Origin: JBHIEE01 sp046760445
GTDB lineage: Bacteria; Acidobacteriota; Aminicenantia; JdFR-78
Length of the DNA: 6,208 nucleotides
Assembly (NCBI GenBank): GCA_046760445.1
Contig: JBHIEE010000143.1
Coordinates: 1-6,208 of the forward strand
Direction of reading: 5' to 3'
This document shows positions 1 through 5,049 of the stretch, piece by piece. The notes beneath the pieces are model-generated. The model saw only the letters and a list, made by a program, of their open reading frames with translations, did no database searches and was not told the origin of the DNA. The position numbers were made by a program, and so were the translations under genes. How positions within the stretch are numbered: position 1 is the first letter of the stretch; every line of letters begins with the position of its first letter.

Positions 1-4
1 AATG

Positions 5-169
5 TCAAATAACTAAATGTCAAAACCGTGAAGTGTAAAGCGTAAATCGTAAGGTGTTATTTATCACTTTACTCTTTACTCCTTACTCTTTACGATTTAT
101 ATTTGATATTTGCCTTCGCCTTGAGCTCAGGCCGAAAGGGGATTTGTTATTTGGAATTTTGACTTTTTA
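5..169. repeat. Degenerate 7-bp-periodic array, inverted on itself
   Basis: Most of this gene-free stretch can be cut into consecutive 7-mers. Positions 5-60 read TCAAATA, ACTAAAT, GTCAAAA, CCGTGAA, GTGTAAA, GCGTAAA, TCGTAAG, GTGTTAT. Positions 65-113 read CACTTTA, CTCTTTA, CTCCTTA, CTCTTTA, CGATTTA, TATTTGA, TATTTGC, which are largely complements of the first set. Positions 142-162 read ATTTGTT, ATTTGGA, ATTTTGA. The two sets face each other; for example TAAATCGTAA at 43-52 is the exact complement of 90-99. The whole could therefore fold as an imperfect hairpin. A GC-richer core at 113-139 has its own stem around the palindrome TGAGCTCA (122-129). I see no coding sequence. Function is unknown. 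The closest idea I know is the heptameric short tandemly repeated repetitive (STRR) sequences of cyanobacteria, but the unit sequences here differ. Confidence 0.75.
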
Positions 170-207
170 TCCACATAAATAGGAGAAGAGCCAAAAGAAT
201 AAATGTA

Positions 208-235
208 TTGATTTTTAATAAGAAGGATATATAAT
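208..235 (+). promoter_or_regulatory. Sigma-70-type promoter of the zinc-ribbon gene
   Basis: A perfect -10 hexamer TATAAT lies at 230-235, 16 bp after a -35-like TTGATT at 208-213. The expected transcription start, about 6-8 bases past the -10, falls near 242. That is only a few bases before the ATG at 248, so the transcript would be nearly leaderless. This agrees with the absence of a Shine-Dalgarno sequence at normal distance; the only purine-rich stretch, AGAAGGA (221-227), lies upstream of the -10 and would not be transcribed. Confidence 0.55.
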
Positions 236-247
236 AATAGTTAAAAA

Positions 248-973
248 ATGGAAAATAAGTTTAAACAATTAGAAAATGAATTCCAGAAGTTGAAAGAAGA
301 GTTACACTCTGGATTGATAGATCAAGAAGGGTTCAGAAATAAATTAAAACAGCTGAGGATCAAAGATTCTAAAGGTCGTTACTGGATGATTGGAGCTCAA
401 AGCGGAAAATGGTATTATTACAATGGGCAAGAATGGGTTGAATCAGAGCCACCAATTGAAGAAGTTGAGAAGGAAAAAATAATATGTCAGTTTTGTGGGA
501 CAGAAAACGAGCTTGGTTCTACAGTGTGTGTCAAATGCGGGAAAAGTTTAAAAGAAGAAAAAAGGATTTGTTTCAGATGCGGCTCTAAAATAACTAATGA
601 ATATATATACTGCCCAGTATGTGGTTTAGCTTTAGAAGGAGAGAGAAAAGAAGAAAAAGGTCATTCCTTCCAGTTTAAGAAATTAGAAATAGGATCATCT
701 TTTCTTTTTTCCGCAGGAATTGGAATTATACTGGGAGTAGTTATTGGTGCATTTATTGGGGTGTCAGATTATTTTTATAATTTAGTCTTTTCTCTTCCTC
801 AATTTTTAAAAGAAATTCACGGCCGATTTTTAGGGGGGTTAGTTTATGGAAGCTTAGGCGCAATATTAGGCTTTTTTCTAATTGGATTATTAGGTCTATT
901 TTGGGCTTTGATCTTAAATTTCATCTCTTTTATTTTTGGTGGGTTTAAAGTCAGTTTGGTTGAGAAAAAATAA
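248..973 (+). CDS. Zinc-ribbon membrane protein with N-terminal SHOCT-like helix and GRYW motif
   Basis: A 241-residue protein of unknown function. Residues 1-40 are a charged helix of the kind seen in SHOCT or coiled-coil segments. It is followed by an aromatic stretch (GRYWMIG at 43-49, KWYYYNGQEWV at 54-64) that I recognise as a recurring tryptophan-rich module in bacterial zinc-ribbon proteins, though I cannot name a family with certainty. Two zinc ribbons follow: C80, C83, C94, C97, and C108, C111, C122, C125, both CxxC-x10-CxxC. A charged linker leads to glycine-rich hydrophobic segments at about 151-172 and 196-230, so the C-terminal half is membrane-embedded and the zinc modules are probably cytoplasmic. 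An in-frame stop lies just upstream at 242-244, and the next Met is at residue 47, which fixes the ATG at 248. The gene runs convergent to osmC, with 20 bases between the stop codons. A sensing or scaffolding role is possible but unproven. Confidence 0.85.
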   Translation: MENKFKQLENEFQKLKEELHSGLIDQEGFRNKLKQLRIKDSKGRYWMIGAQSGKWYYYNGQEWVESEPPIEEVEKEKIICQFCGTENELGSTVCVKCGKSLKEEKRICFRCGSKITNEYIYCPVCGLALEGERKEEKGHSFQFKKLEIGSSFLFSAGIGIILGVVIGAFIGVSDYFYNLVFSLPQFLKEIHGRFLGGLVYGSLGAILGFFLIGLLGLFWALILNFISFIFGGFKVSLVEKK

Positions 974-993
974 CTCTTCAGGATAGTTGTTTT

Positions 994-1404
994 CTATTCC
1001 AAAATTTCATAAGTTGTAGTTATTTGGGCTGTGCTTTTTAACATAGCGCTAACCGAGCAATATTTCTCTTGGGAAAGTTGAATTGCTCTTTCTATTGCTT
1101 GAGGAGACAAATTGTTTCCCTTAAAAATATATTTGATGTTGATTTCTTTAAAAACCCGGGGATGATCATCCACTCGCTTACCAGTAACTTCAATTGCAAA
1201 ACAGGTGACTTCCTGTCTTTTTTTTCTCATAATTGAAATAACATCCATTCCCGTGCATCCTCCGAGAGAAATTAACACCAATTCCATTGGTTTATTTCCA
1301 GCAGGGATTTCACCTTCAAAATCTGAATCGAGAACTACACTATGGTTAGAATTACTTGTTCCGACAAATTGCATTCCTCCAACTAATTTTAGTTTGGCTT
1401 TCAT
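994..1404 (-). CDS. OsmC family protein, YhfA-like
   Basis: A 136-residue OsmC/Ohr-fold protein. Family members are small cytoplasmic dimers, and many reduce organic peroxides with two cysteines. Both expected cysteines are visible: C50 in LGGCTGMDV, at the start of the central helix, and C116 in EKYCSVSAML. The sequence resembles the E. coli YhfA branch (GGC near the middle, EKYCSV-ML-TTYE at the end) more than Ohr itself, so the substrate is uncertain. I chose the ATG at 1402-1404 because AAAGGAGG (1417-1410) sits 5 bases upstream and the family begins here. The open frame runs on to 1473, but that part is repeat sequence. The gene is last in the minus-strand series, 198 bp after hypF, and the spacer holds a large foldback that may separate it from hypF transcription. 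Its stop is 20 bases from the convergent zinc-ribbon gene, with no clear terminator between them. Confidence 0.9.
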   Translation of the reverse strand: MKAKLKLVGGMQFVGTSNSNHSVVLDSDFEGEIPAGNKPMELVLISLGGCTGMDVISIMRKKRQEVTCFAIEVTGKRVDDHPRVFKEINIKYIFKGNNLSPQAIERAIQLSQEKYCSVSAMLKSTAQITTTYEILE

Positions 1405-1409
1405 TTTTT

Positions 1410-1417
1410 CCTCCTTT
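1410..1417 (-). promoter_or_regulatory. Strong ribosome-binding site of the OsmC gene
   Basis: AAAGGAGG on the minus strand, 5 bases before the ATG at 1404. It decides the start in favour of residue M24 of the longer open frame. It contrasts with queH, hypF and the zinc-ribbon gene, which have no recognisable Shine-Dalgarno sequence. Confidence 0.85.
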
Positions 1418-1425
1418 ACTTTACT

Positions 1426-1567
1426 AAATCCCAAATCCCGAGCACCAAATCCCAAACAATATCTAATAACCAAATATCAAATGACCATCCCGAGTACTCG
1501 GGATGAAGTTTGAACATTGTTAGGGTTTGTTTGTAATTTGGGATTTGTAATTTGGAATTTTTCATTC
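1426..1567. repeat. Foldback of AAATCCC/GGGATTT-type heptamers between hypF and osmC
   Basis: The left arm has AAATCCC at 1426, 1433 and 1447, then CAAA words at 1471 and 1478, each pair a multiple of 7 bases apart. The right arm has GTAATTT (1533), GGGATTT (1540), GTAATTT (1547) and GGAATTT (1554), exactly 7 bases apart. The arms are largely complementary and flank a perfect palindrome at 1486-1505, so about 140 bp can fold back imperfectly. Positions 1542-1561 match 141-160 in 19 of 20 bases. CAAATATCAAAT at 1471-1482 is the exact complement of 101-112. The element is therefore related to the array at the start of the window. There is no coding content. A role as transcript 3' stabiliser or attenuator between hypF and osmC is possible. 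Confidence 0.75.
1486..1505. repeat. Perfect 20-bp palindrome
   Basis: Both strands read CATCCCGAGT followed by its exact complement, with the axis between 1495 and 1496. Its half-word ATCCCGAG recurs at 1435-1442. A degraded version (ATCCGAG, TT, CTCAGGAT) lies at 4918-4934. With no loop it would be a poor RNA hairpin unless the tip opens. It could be the tip of the larger foldback or a dimeric protein-binding site. Confidence 0.8.
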
Positions 1568-1568
1568 A

Positions 1569-1624
1569 CCTCTGTCCTCTGACTTCTGCTATCTGCTATC
1601 TGTTATTTGCCATCTGTTATCTGT
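1569..1624. repeat. Tandem array of eight heptamers overlapping the hypF 3' end
   Basis: Eight consecutive 7-mers: CCTCTGT, CCTCTGA, CTTCTGC, TATCTGC, TATCTGT, TATTTGC, CATCTGT, TATCTGT. The period is exact over 56 bp. The hypF stop codon (1603-1605) lies inside the array, so the last three units encode the final residues QITDGK and the stop. Because 7 is not a multiple of 3, gain or loss of a unit at the inner end would change the HypF tail. Confidence 0.85.
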
Positions 1625-3873
1625 TTCAGTCCATAAGCGATTTGACCTAAAGAAAGAGATTCATCATTCGGAGAATAATTGATTGGTCTTATTACCTTAA
1701 ATCCATCTTTGCTTAACAGTTCCAGACAGGAAGAAAGGAGTATTTTATTTAAAAAAACTCCTCCGCTTAAGGCAATAAGGTCAATTTTATATTTTTCCCT
1801 TACTCGATGAGCAATTTTTCTTATTATTTGAGCAAGAGTGTTGTGAAATTTAGAAGCAATGAAGCTAATTTTCTCATTTCTTTTTAAATCATATAAGATT
1901 GCCTTTATTGTTTTTTGAAAAGATATTTGAATTGGATTATTTTCTACTAACTCAAATTCATAGAATTCATCAATCAGCTGGGATGAAATTGCTTCTAATC
2001 TCATTGGTGCTTCTGCTTCGTATTCAACCTCTAAAGGTGCAATTCCAAGTAAAAAAGAAACAGCATCGAATAATCGTCCACAACTCGAAGTTAAAGGGGA
2101 GTTAGTTTTATGGTCAATCATGGCTAATACACCTTTTATTTTTTTGGAATTTACTTTTTCAAAGGCTGGTAAGTCAGGGATATTTTTTCCATAGACATCT
2201 TTTAAATAGCTTAGAGTCATTCTCCAAGGTTGTTTGGCTGCCAAGTCACTACCAGGAAGAGGAAGATATTTGAAATAAGCAAATCTCTGATAGGAGGAAT
2301 AATCACAAATCAAAAATTCTCCTCCCCACGCATTGCCATCATCACCGTAACCATAACCGTCGAAAGCTACTCCTAAAACTTTTTTAAAAGGAGGAATTTT
2401 TTGCTCAATCATAGGAGCTAAGATATGAGCGAAATGATGTTGAATTTGGAAATAGGGGATGTTCATTTTCCGAGCAAATTTGGTTGTTTGAAAATCAGGA
2501 TGCAAATCTGAAATTACAACTTCAGGTTTAACTTCAAAAAGGTGGGACAAGTGAGTTAATGTTTCTTTGAAATACCTAAAATTTTGGTATTCGTCTAAAT
2601 CTCCTAAAAATTGACTTGTTACTATATACCCGTTTTTATAAATAGAAATAGTATCTTTTAACTCTCCCCCTAAAGCGAGAATATGTGAGGAAGATTTTAG
2701 TTCTTCTGGAATATCTTGCGGTTCGGGAACATAGCCTCGAGCTCGTCTTAAAAACAAAGGTTCAGTTCCTATTATTTTCATTACTGAATCGTCAGCTCGC
2801 ATTTCAATTGGTCTATTATGGGTCAATAAATAATCACAAAGTTCATATATTCCTTCTCTTTCCTCTTTGATAATGGGAGCATCTTTTTTGTTTGAGCTTG
2901 TAGCCACAACTAAATCTAATTTACTCATCAGTAAATAGTGAAGGGGAGTGTAGGGAAGCATAAATCCTAATTCATTGAGATAAGGAGCTATTGCGCGGAT
3001 TTGCTTTTTAGCTTTAAGCAAAACTATAGGTCTTCGAGCAGAAACAAGAAATTTTTCTTCTTCCCTTGAAAGGTAAGCATATTTTTTAATAATCTCTAGA
3101 TCCTTAGCCAGTAGAGCAAATGGTTTTGTTTTTCTCTCTTTTATTTTCCTTAACTTACTAACAGATTCAGGGTTTAAAGCATCACAGATAAGGTGAAATC
3201 CACCTAATCCCTTCACGCCAAGGATTTTTCCTTGTTTAATATAAGAAATTGCTTTTTGTAGTGCATCTTTGATTTTTTTACCTGTTTTAGTTTCTATTAG
3301 TTCAATTTGGGGTCCACAAATTGGGCAAGCAATCGGCTGAGCATGATATCTTCTATCAAGAGGGTTTTCATATTCCTGCTGACATTGAGTACACATCGAG
3401 AAATCCTTCATAGTAGTTTTATCACGGTCATAAGGCAGAGATTTAACAATAGTATATCTTGGGCCACAATTGGTGCAGTTAATGAAAGGATAATGATAGC
3501 GTCTATCTTTAGTGTTCTTCATTTCAGAAAAACATTCCTGACAAATAGAAATATCAGGTGAAATAAAAACAAAGCTTTCTCCTTCTTTACTCGGCTTGAT
3601 TTTAAAATTTTTTAGACCTTTAGGTTTGAAAAATTTTGTTTTTATCTCTTTAATTACGCACAGGGGAGGTTTTTCAGTTTGTAAGGATTGGAGAAAGTCT
3701 GAGAAATCAGATTTTCCTTGCTTCTCTAAAAATATTTCTACTCCCAGACCCAAATTTTTTACCCAACCAGAATAATTCAATTTTTTAGCTAAACGATAAA
3801 CGAATGGTCGAAATCCTACTCCCTGAACCACTCCAAAAACAGTAATTTTTATTGCTTCTTTTTTCTCCCACAT
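1603..3873 (-). CDS. hypF: Carbamoyltransferase HypF, [NiFe]-hydrogenase maturation
   Basis: A 756-residue protein, the usual full length for HypF. It turns carbamoyl phosphate and ATP into carbamoyl-AMP and passes the carbamoyl group to the C-terminal cysteine of HypE, the first step in making the cyanide ligands of the NiFe(CN)2CO site. It is cytoplasmic. All four modules are present. The acylphosphatase domain (about 6-92) has GVGFRPF with R22 and N40. Two zinc fingers follow (C111, C114, C133, C136; C161, C164, C183, C186). The YrdC/Sua5-like domain (about 200-385) contains KGLGGFHL and TSSN. The Kae1-like domain (about 395-750) contains HHFAH (H479, H480, H483), FDGYGYGDDG and LSGGVFLN. 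No key residue is missing. The start ATG lies 15 bases after the queH stop with no Shine-Dalgarno sequence; coupling to queH is likely. No other hyp gene or hydrogenase subunit is in the window. The last six residues and the stop come from a heptamer array, which suggests a recently altered tail. Confidence 0.97.
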   Translation of the reverse strand: MWEKKEAIKITVFGVVQGVGFRPFVYRLAKKLNYSGWVKNLGLGVEIFLEKQGKSDFSDFLQSLQTEKPPLCVIKEIKTKFFKPKGLKNFKIKPSKEGESFVFISPDISICQECFSEMKNTKDRRYHYPFINCTNCGPRYTIVKSLPYDRDKTTMKDFSMCTQCQQEYENPLDRRYHAQPIACPICGPQIELIETKTGKKIKDALQKAISYIKQGKILGVKGLGGFHLICDALNPESVSKLRKIKERKTKPFALLAKDLEIIKKYAYLSREEEKFLVSARRPIVLLKAKKQIRAIAPYLNELGFMLPYTPLHYLLMSKLDLVVATSSNKKDAPIIKEEREGIYELCDYLLTHNRPIEMRADDSVMKIIGTEPLFLRRARGYVPEPQDIPEELKSSSHILALGGELKDTISIYKNGYIVTSQFLGDLDEYQNFRYFKETLTHLSHLFEVKPEVVISDLHPDFQTTKFARKMNIPYFQIQHHFAHILAPMIEQKIPPFKKVLGVAFDGYGYGDDGNAWGGEFLICDYSSYQRFAYFKYLPLPGSDLAAKQPWRMTLSYLKDVYGKNIPDLPAFEKVNSKKIKGVLAMIDHKTNSPLTSSCGRLFDAVSFLLGIAPLEVEYEAEAPMRLEAISSQLIDEFYEFELVENNPIQISFQKTIKAILYDLKRNEKISFIASKFHNTLAQIIRKIAHRVREKYKIDLIALSGGVFLNKILLSSCLELLSKDGFKVIRPINYSPNDESLSLGQIAYGLKQITDGK

Positions 3874-3900
3874 TTTACGATTTTCAATTTACGATTTACG
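3873..3900 (-). repeat. Four heptamers bridging the queH stop and the hypF start
   Basis: On the minus strand the sequence reads CGTAAAT, CGTAAAT, TGAAAAT, CGTAAAA. The last A is the A of the hypF ATG. The queH stop (3891-3889) and its final residues RKS are also inside. CGTAAATCGTAA here is identical to plus-strand 41-52, so this is the same repeat family as the leader array, in the opposite orientation relative to the window. Confidence 0.8.
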
Positions 3901-4428
3901 ACTAAAGGTACATCCACAATAATCTTGGCGGTATAAATTATATTTCTTGCTCAATTCTACACTTTTCTTGAAACCATCCTTCTTTTTAAAATCTGCTTCT
4001 AAAAATTTAATTTTGTATTTATTAGCCAACATTCGACCAATCTGGTTAATTTTTGCTGATTTTTTCCAGGGGCTAATTGTCATGATTGTGGTAAAAATAT
4101 CATAACCCATTTCTTTGGCTTTCTTAGCTGTTCTATCAAGTCTCATTGCATAGCAGATGTCACACCTTTTCCCTTTTTCTGGTTCCTGTTCAAATCCTTC
4201 TATCATTTTAAACCATTTATCTTTTTCATAGTTTTCTTCTGTTAACTCAAAATTTATAATATCAGCTATATTTCTTGTTTCTTTTAATCTGAGATCGTAT
4301 TCTTCTTTAGGATGAATATTGGGATTGTAGAAGTAACCACTTACCTGATAATTATCTTTTAGAATTTGAATGACATATAATGCATCAGGAGCACAACAAA
4401 TATGAGCTAAAATTCTTGGTTTTTTCAT
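3889..4428 (-). CDS. queH: Epoxyqueuosine reductase QueH (DUF208 family)
   Basis: A 179-residue protein that reduces epoxyqueuosine to queuosine in tRNA, the last step of Q synthesis. It replaces the cobalamin-dependent QueG. Family hallmarks are visible: HICCAPD at residues 9-15 (C11, C12, D15), KRCDICYAMRL with C89 and C92, and RQDYCGC with C171 and C173. These cysteine pairs carry the iron-sulfur cluster and neighbouring iron in the family. The TISPWKKS stretch (117-124) is also typical. I chose the ATG at 4426-4428 because it begins the conserved MKKPRILAHICC segment. An upstream in-frame TTG at 4461 lies inside repeat sequence. There is no Shine-Dalgarno sequence; a -10-like TATATT ends 5 bases before the ATG, so the message may be leaderless. 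No other queuosine gene is nearby. It probably heads a transcript that includes hypF. Confidence 0.95.
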   Translation of the reverse strand: MKKPRILAHICCAPDALYVIQILKDNYQVSGYFYNPNIHPKEEYDLRLKETRNIADIINFELTEENYEKDKWFKMIEGFEQEPEKGKRCDICYAMRLDRTAKKAKEMGYDIFTTIMTISPWKKSAKINQIGRMLANKYKIKFLEADFKKKDGFKKSVELSKKYNLYRQDYCGCTFSRKS

Positions 4429-4433
4429 AGGGG

Positions 4434-4461
4434 AATATATTTTACAAGATGCAGGAAGCAA
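4434..4461 (-). promoter_or_regulatory. Possible promoter of queH giving a leaderless message
   Basis: On the minus strand TTGCTT (4461-4456) is followed after 16 bases by TATATT (4439-4434). The start expected 6-8 bases further on falls on or beside the ATG at 4428. The -35 matches the consensus poorly and lies within a repeat, so this is tentative. Confidence 0.35.
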
Positions 4462-4470
4462 GATGCAAGA
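4443..4470 (-). repeat. Four heptamers upstream of queH
   Basis: On the minus strand: TCTTGCA, TCTTGCT, TCCTGCA, TCTTGTA, an exact 7-bp period over 28 bp, ending 14 bases before the queH ATG. It has the same period as the arrays around hypF but a different unit. The rest of the 4429-4561 spacer shows no gene or clear signal. Confidence 0.75.
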
Positions 4471-4561
4471 GAAATAAGTGATATCTTTAGGTTTCTGTTA
4501 ATTTAGAAAACTAAAGCTCATCGCTGGAAGTTATTTTTTAAAATTCTTTATCTCTTAATCT

Positions 4562-4903
4562 CTACTTCTTTTTTTCTTTAATTAAAAAGGAACTTAAGAG
4601 CATTCCGATGCCAATTGCAAAAGGGATAATTCCAATTGAAGCAACTTCTAAATTCACTAAAATAAAAAGAGTAATAAAAATACCCGCACCAGCAAATAGA
4701 GTGATTAAACTTCCTGTTAATAAACCTCTTTTCCTTTCTTCAATACTTGTTTCAAATTCAGGAGGAAGAGGTAGTCCTTTTTCAATAGCAGCAAGTCTTT
4801 CTCTATGTTTCAGGGTTCTTTCCTTATAATTGAAATACATTGCAAAAATAGCAATGAGGCAACCAACGATTATACCCACTATTGGAATTGCCCACATTAA
4901 CAT
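4562..4903 (-). CDS. Small three-helix membrane protein, DUF6249-like
   Basis: A 113-residue integral membrane protein of unknown function. Hydrophobic segments lie at about 3-24, 59-82 and 86-107. Between the first two is a cytoplasmic-type loop with YKERTLKHRERLAAIEKG and LPLPPEF (26-50). This 'HRERLAAIEKGLPLP' signature recalls DUF6249-type small proteins, which as far as I recall are often found beside ECF sigma and anti-sigma genes; the assignment is by memory, not by search. The start is secure: AAAGGAGG at 4917-4910, with a 6-base gap to the ATG. The gene is divergent from the sigma gene and carries a promoter-like element nearly identical to that of the sigma gene, so it is probably in the same regulon. 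It may be an envelope effector or a modulator of the anti-sigma factor. queH begins 133 bp after its stop and may have its own promoter. Confidence 0.85.
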   Translation of the reverse strand: MLMWAIPIVGIIVGCLIAIFAMYFNYKERTLKHRERLAAIEKGLPLPPEFETSIEERKRGLLTGSLITLFAGAGIFITLFILVNLEVASIGIIPFAIGIGMLLSSFLIKEKKK

Positions 4904-4909
4904 TTCAAA

Positions 4910-4917
4910 CCTCCTTT
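4910..4917 (-). promoter_or_regulatory. Strong ribosome-binding site of the small membrane protein
   Basis: AAAGGAGG on the minus strand, 6 bases before the ATG at 4903. It is immediately preceded in the transcript by an imperfect hairpin (4934-4918), which could stack against it or limit access. Confidence 0.85.
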
Positions 4918-4934
4918 ATCCGAGTTCTCAGGAT
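4918..4934 (-). promoter_or_regulatory. Imperfect hairpin in the 5' leader of the small membrane protein
   Basis: ATCC-GAG-TT-CTC-A-GGAT: seven base pairs with one bulged base and a two-base loop. It is a degraded relative of the perfect palindrome at 1486-1505. It lies between the predicted transcription start (about 4947) and the Shine-Dalgarno sequence, which it touches. The tight loop makes the RNA fold uncertain; it may equally be a DNA site. Confidence 0.4.
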
Positions 4935-4952
4935 TGATTCATTTCACTTTAT

Positions 4953-4983
4953 TTTGATAGAATTTTATGGAAAAATGTTTCAA
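4953..4983 (-). promoter_or_regulatory. ECF-type promoter of the small membrane protein
   Basis: On the minus strand TTGAAAC (4983-4977) is followed after 19 bases by TCAAA (4957-4953). The AAC and TC anchors and their spacing match the general ECF pattern, as in E. coli sigma-E promoters (GGAACTT, about 16 bases, then a TCAAA/TCTAA-type -10). The twin element on the plus strand has the same -35 and the same 19-base gap. The predicted start is near 4947, which leaves a leader of about 43 bases. Confidence 0.6.
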
Positions 4984-5003
4984 TATATCTAATTTTTTTT
5001 AAT

Positions 5004-5034
5004 TTGAAACAAAATTTGTAATTTACTAATCTAA
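5004..5034 (+). promoter_or_regulatory. ECF-type promoter of the sigma/anti-sigma operon
   Basis: TTGAAAC (5004-5010), 19 bases, then TCTAA (5030-5034). It is the mirror twin of the element at 4983-4953: the eight-base TTGAAACA half-sites face outward with 20 AT-rich bases between them. The predicted start near 5040 gives a leader of about 10 bases before the GTG at 5050. The pair suggests that the sigma factor drives its own operon and the divergent gene. Confidence 0.6.
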
Positions 5035-5049
5035 AATAGAAGAGTAAAA

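Noticed and set aside
974..993. Bidirectional terminator between the convergent zinc-ribbon and osmC genes
   Set aside because: Only a weak TGAGA/TCTTCA pairing is visible and no stable stem with a T-run on either strand.
1405..1473. Longer N-terminus for the OsmC protein
   Set aside because: The extra 23 residues are translated repeat sequence and the strong ribosome-binding site serves the ATG at 1404.
1205..1513. Plus-strand open frame opposite osmC
   Set aside because: It mirrors the OsmC coding strand and runs into repeat sequence; no start signal or recognisable protein.
1569..1624. CRISPR-like array
   Set aside because: The repeat is a contiguous 7-bp unit without spacers; no cas gene is in the window.
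3307..3561. Plus-strand open frame opposite the HypF zinc fingers
   Set aside because: HypF is unambiguous on the other strand; this frame has no start signal or family features.
4429..4461. TTG start giving QueH eleven more residues
   Set aside because: It lies in a heptamer array, lacks a ribosome-binding site, and the family begins at the MKKPRILAHICC segment.
4471..4500. A third ECF-type promoter upstream of queH on the minus strand (GAAAC then TCTT)
   Set aside because: The gap is 20 rather than 19 bases, the -35 lacks the leading TTG, and the -10 lacks the A run shared by the twin promoters.
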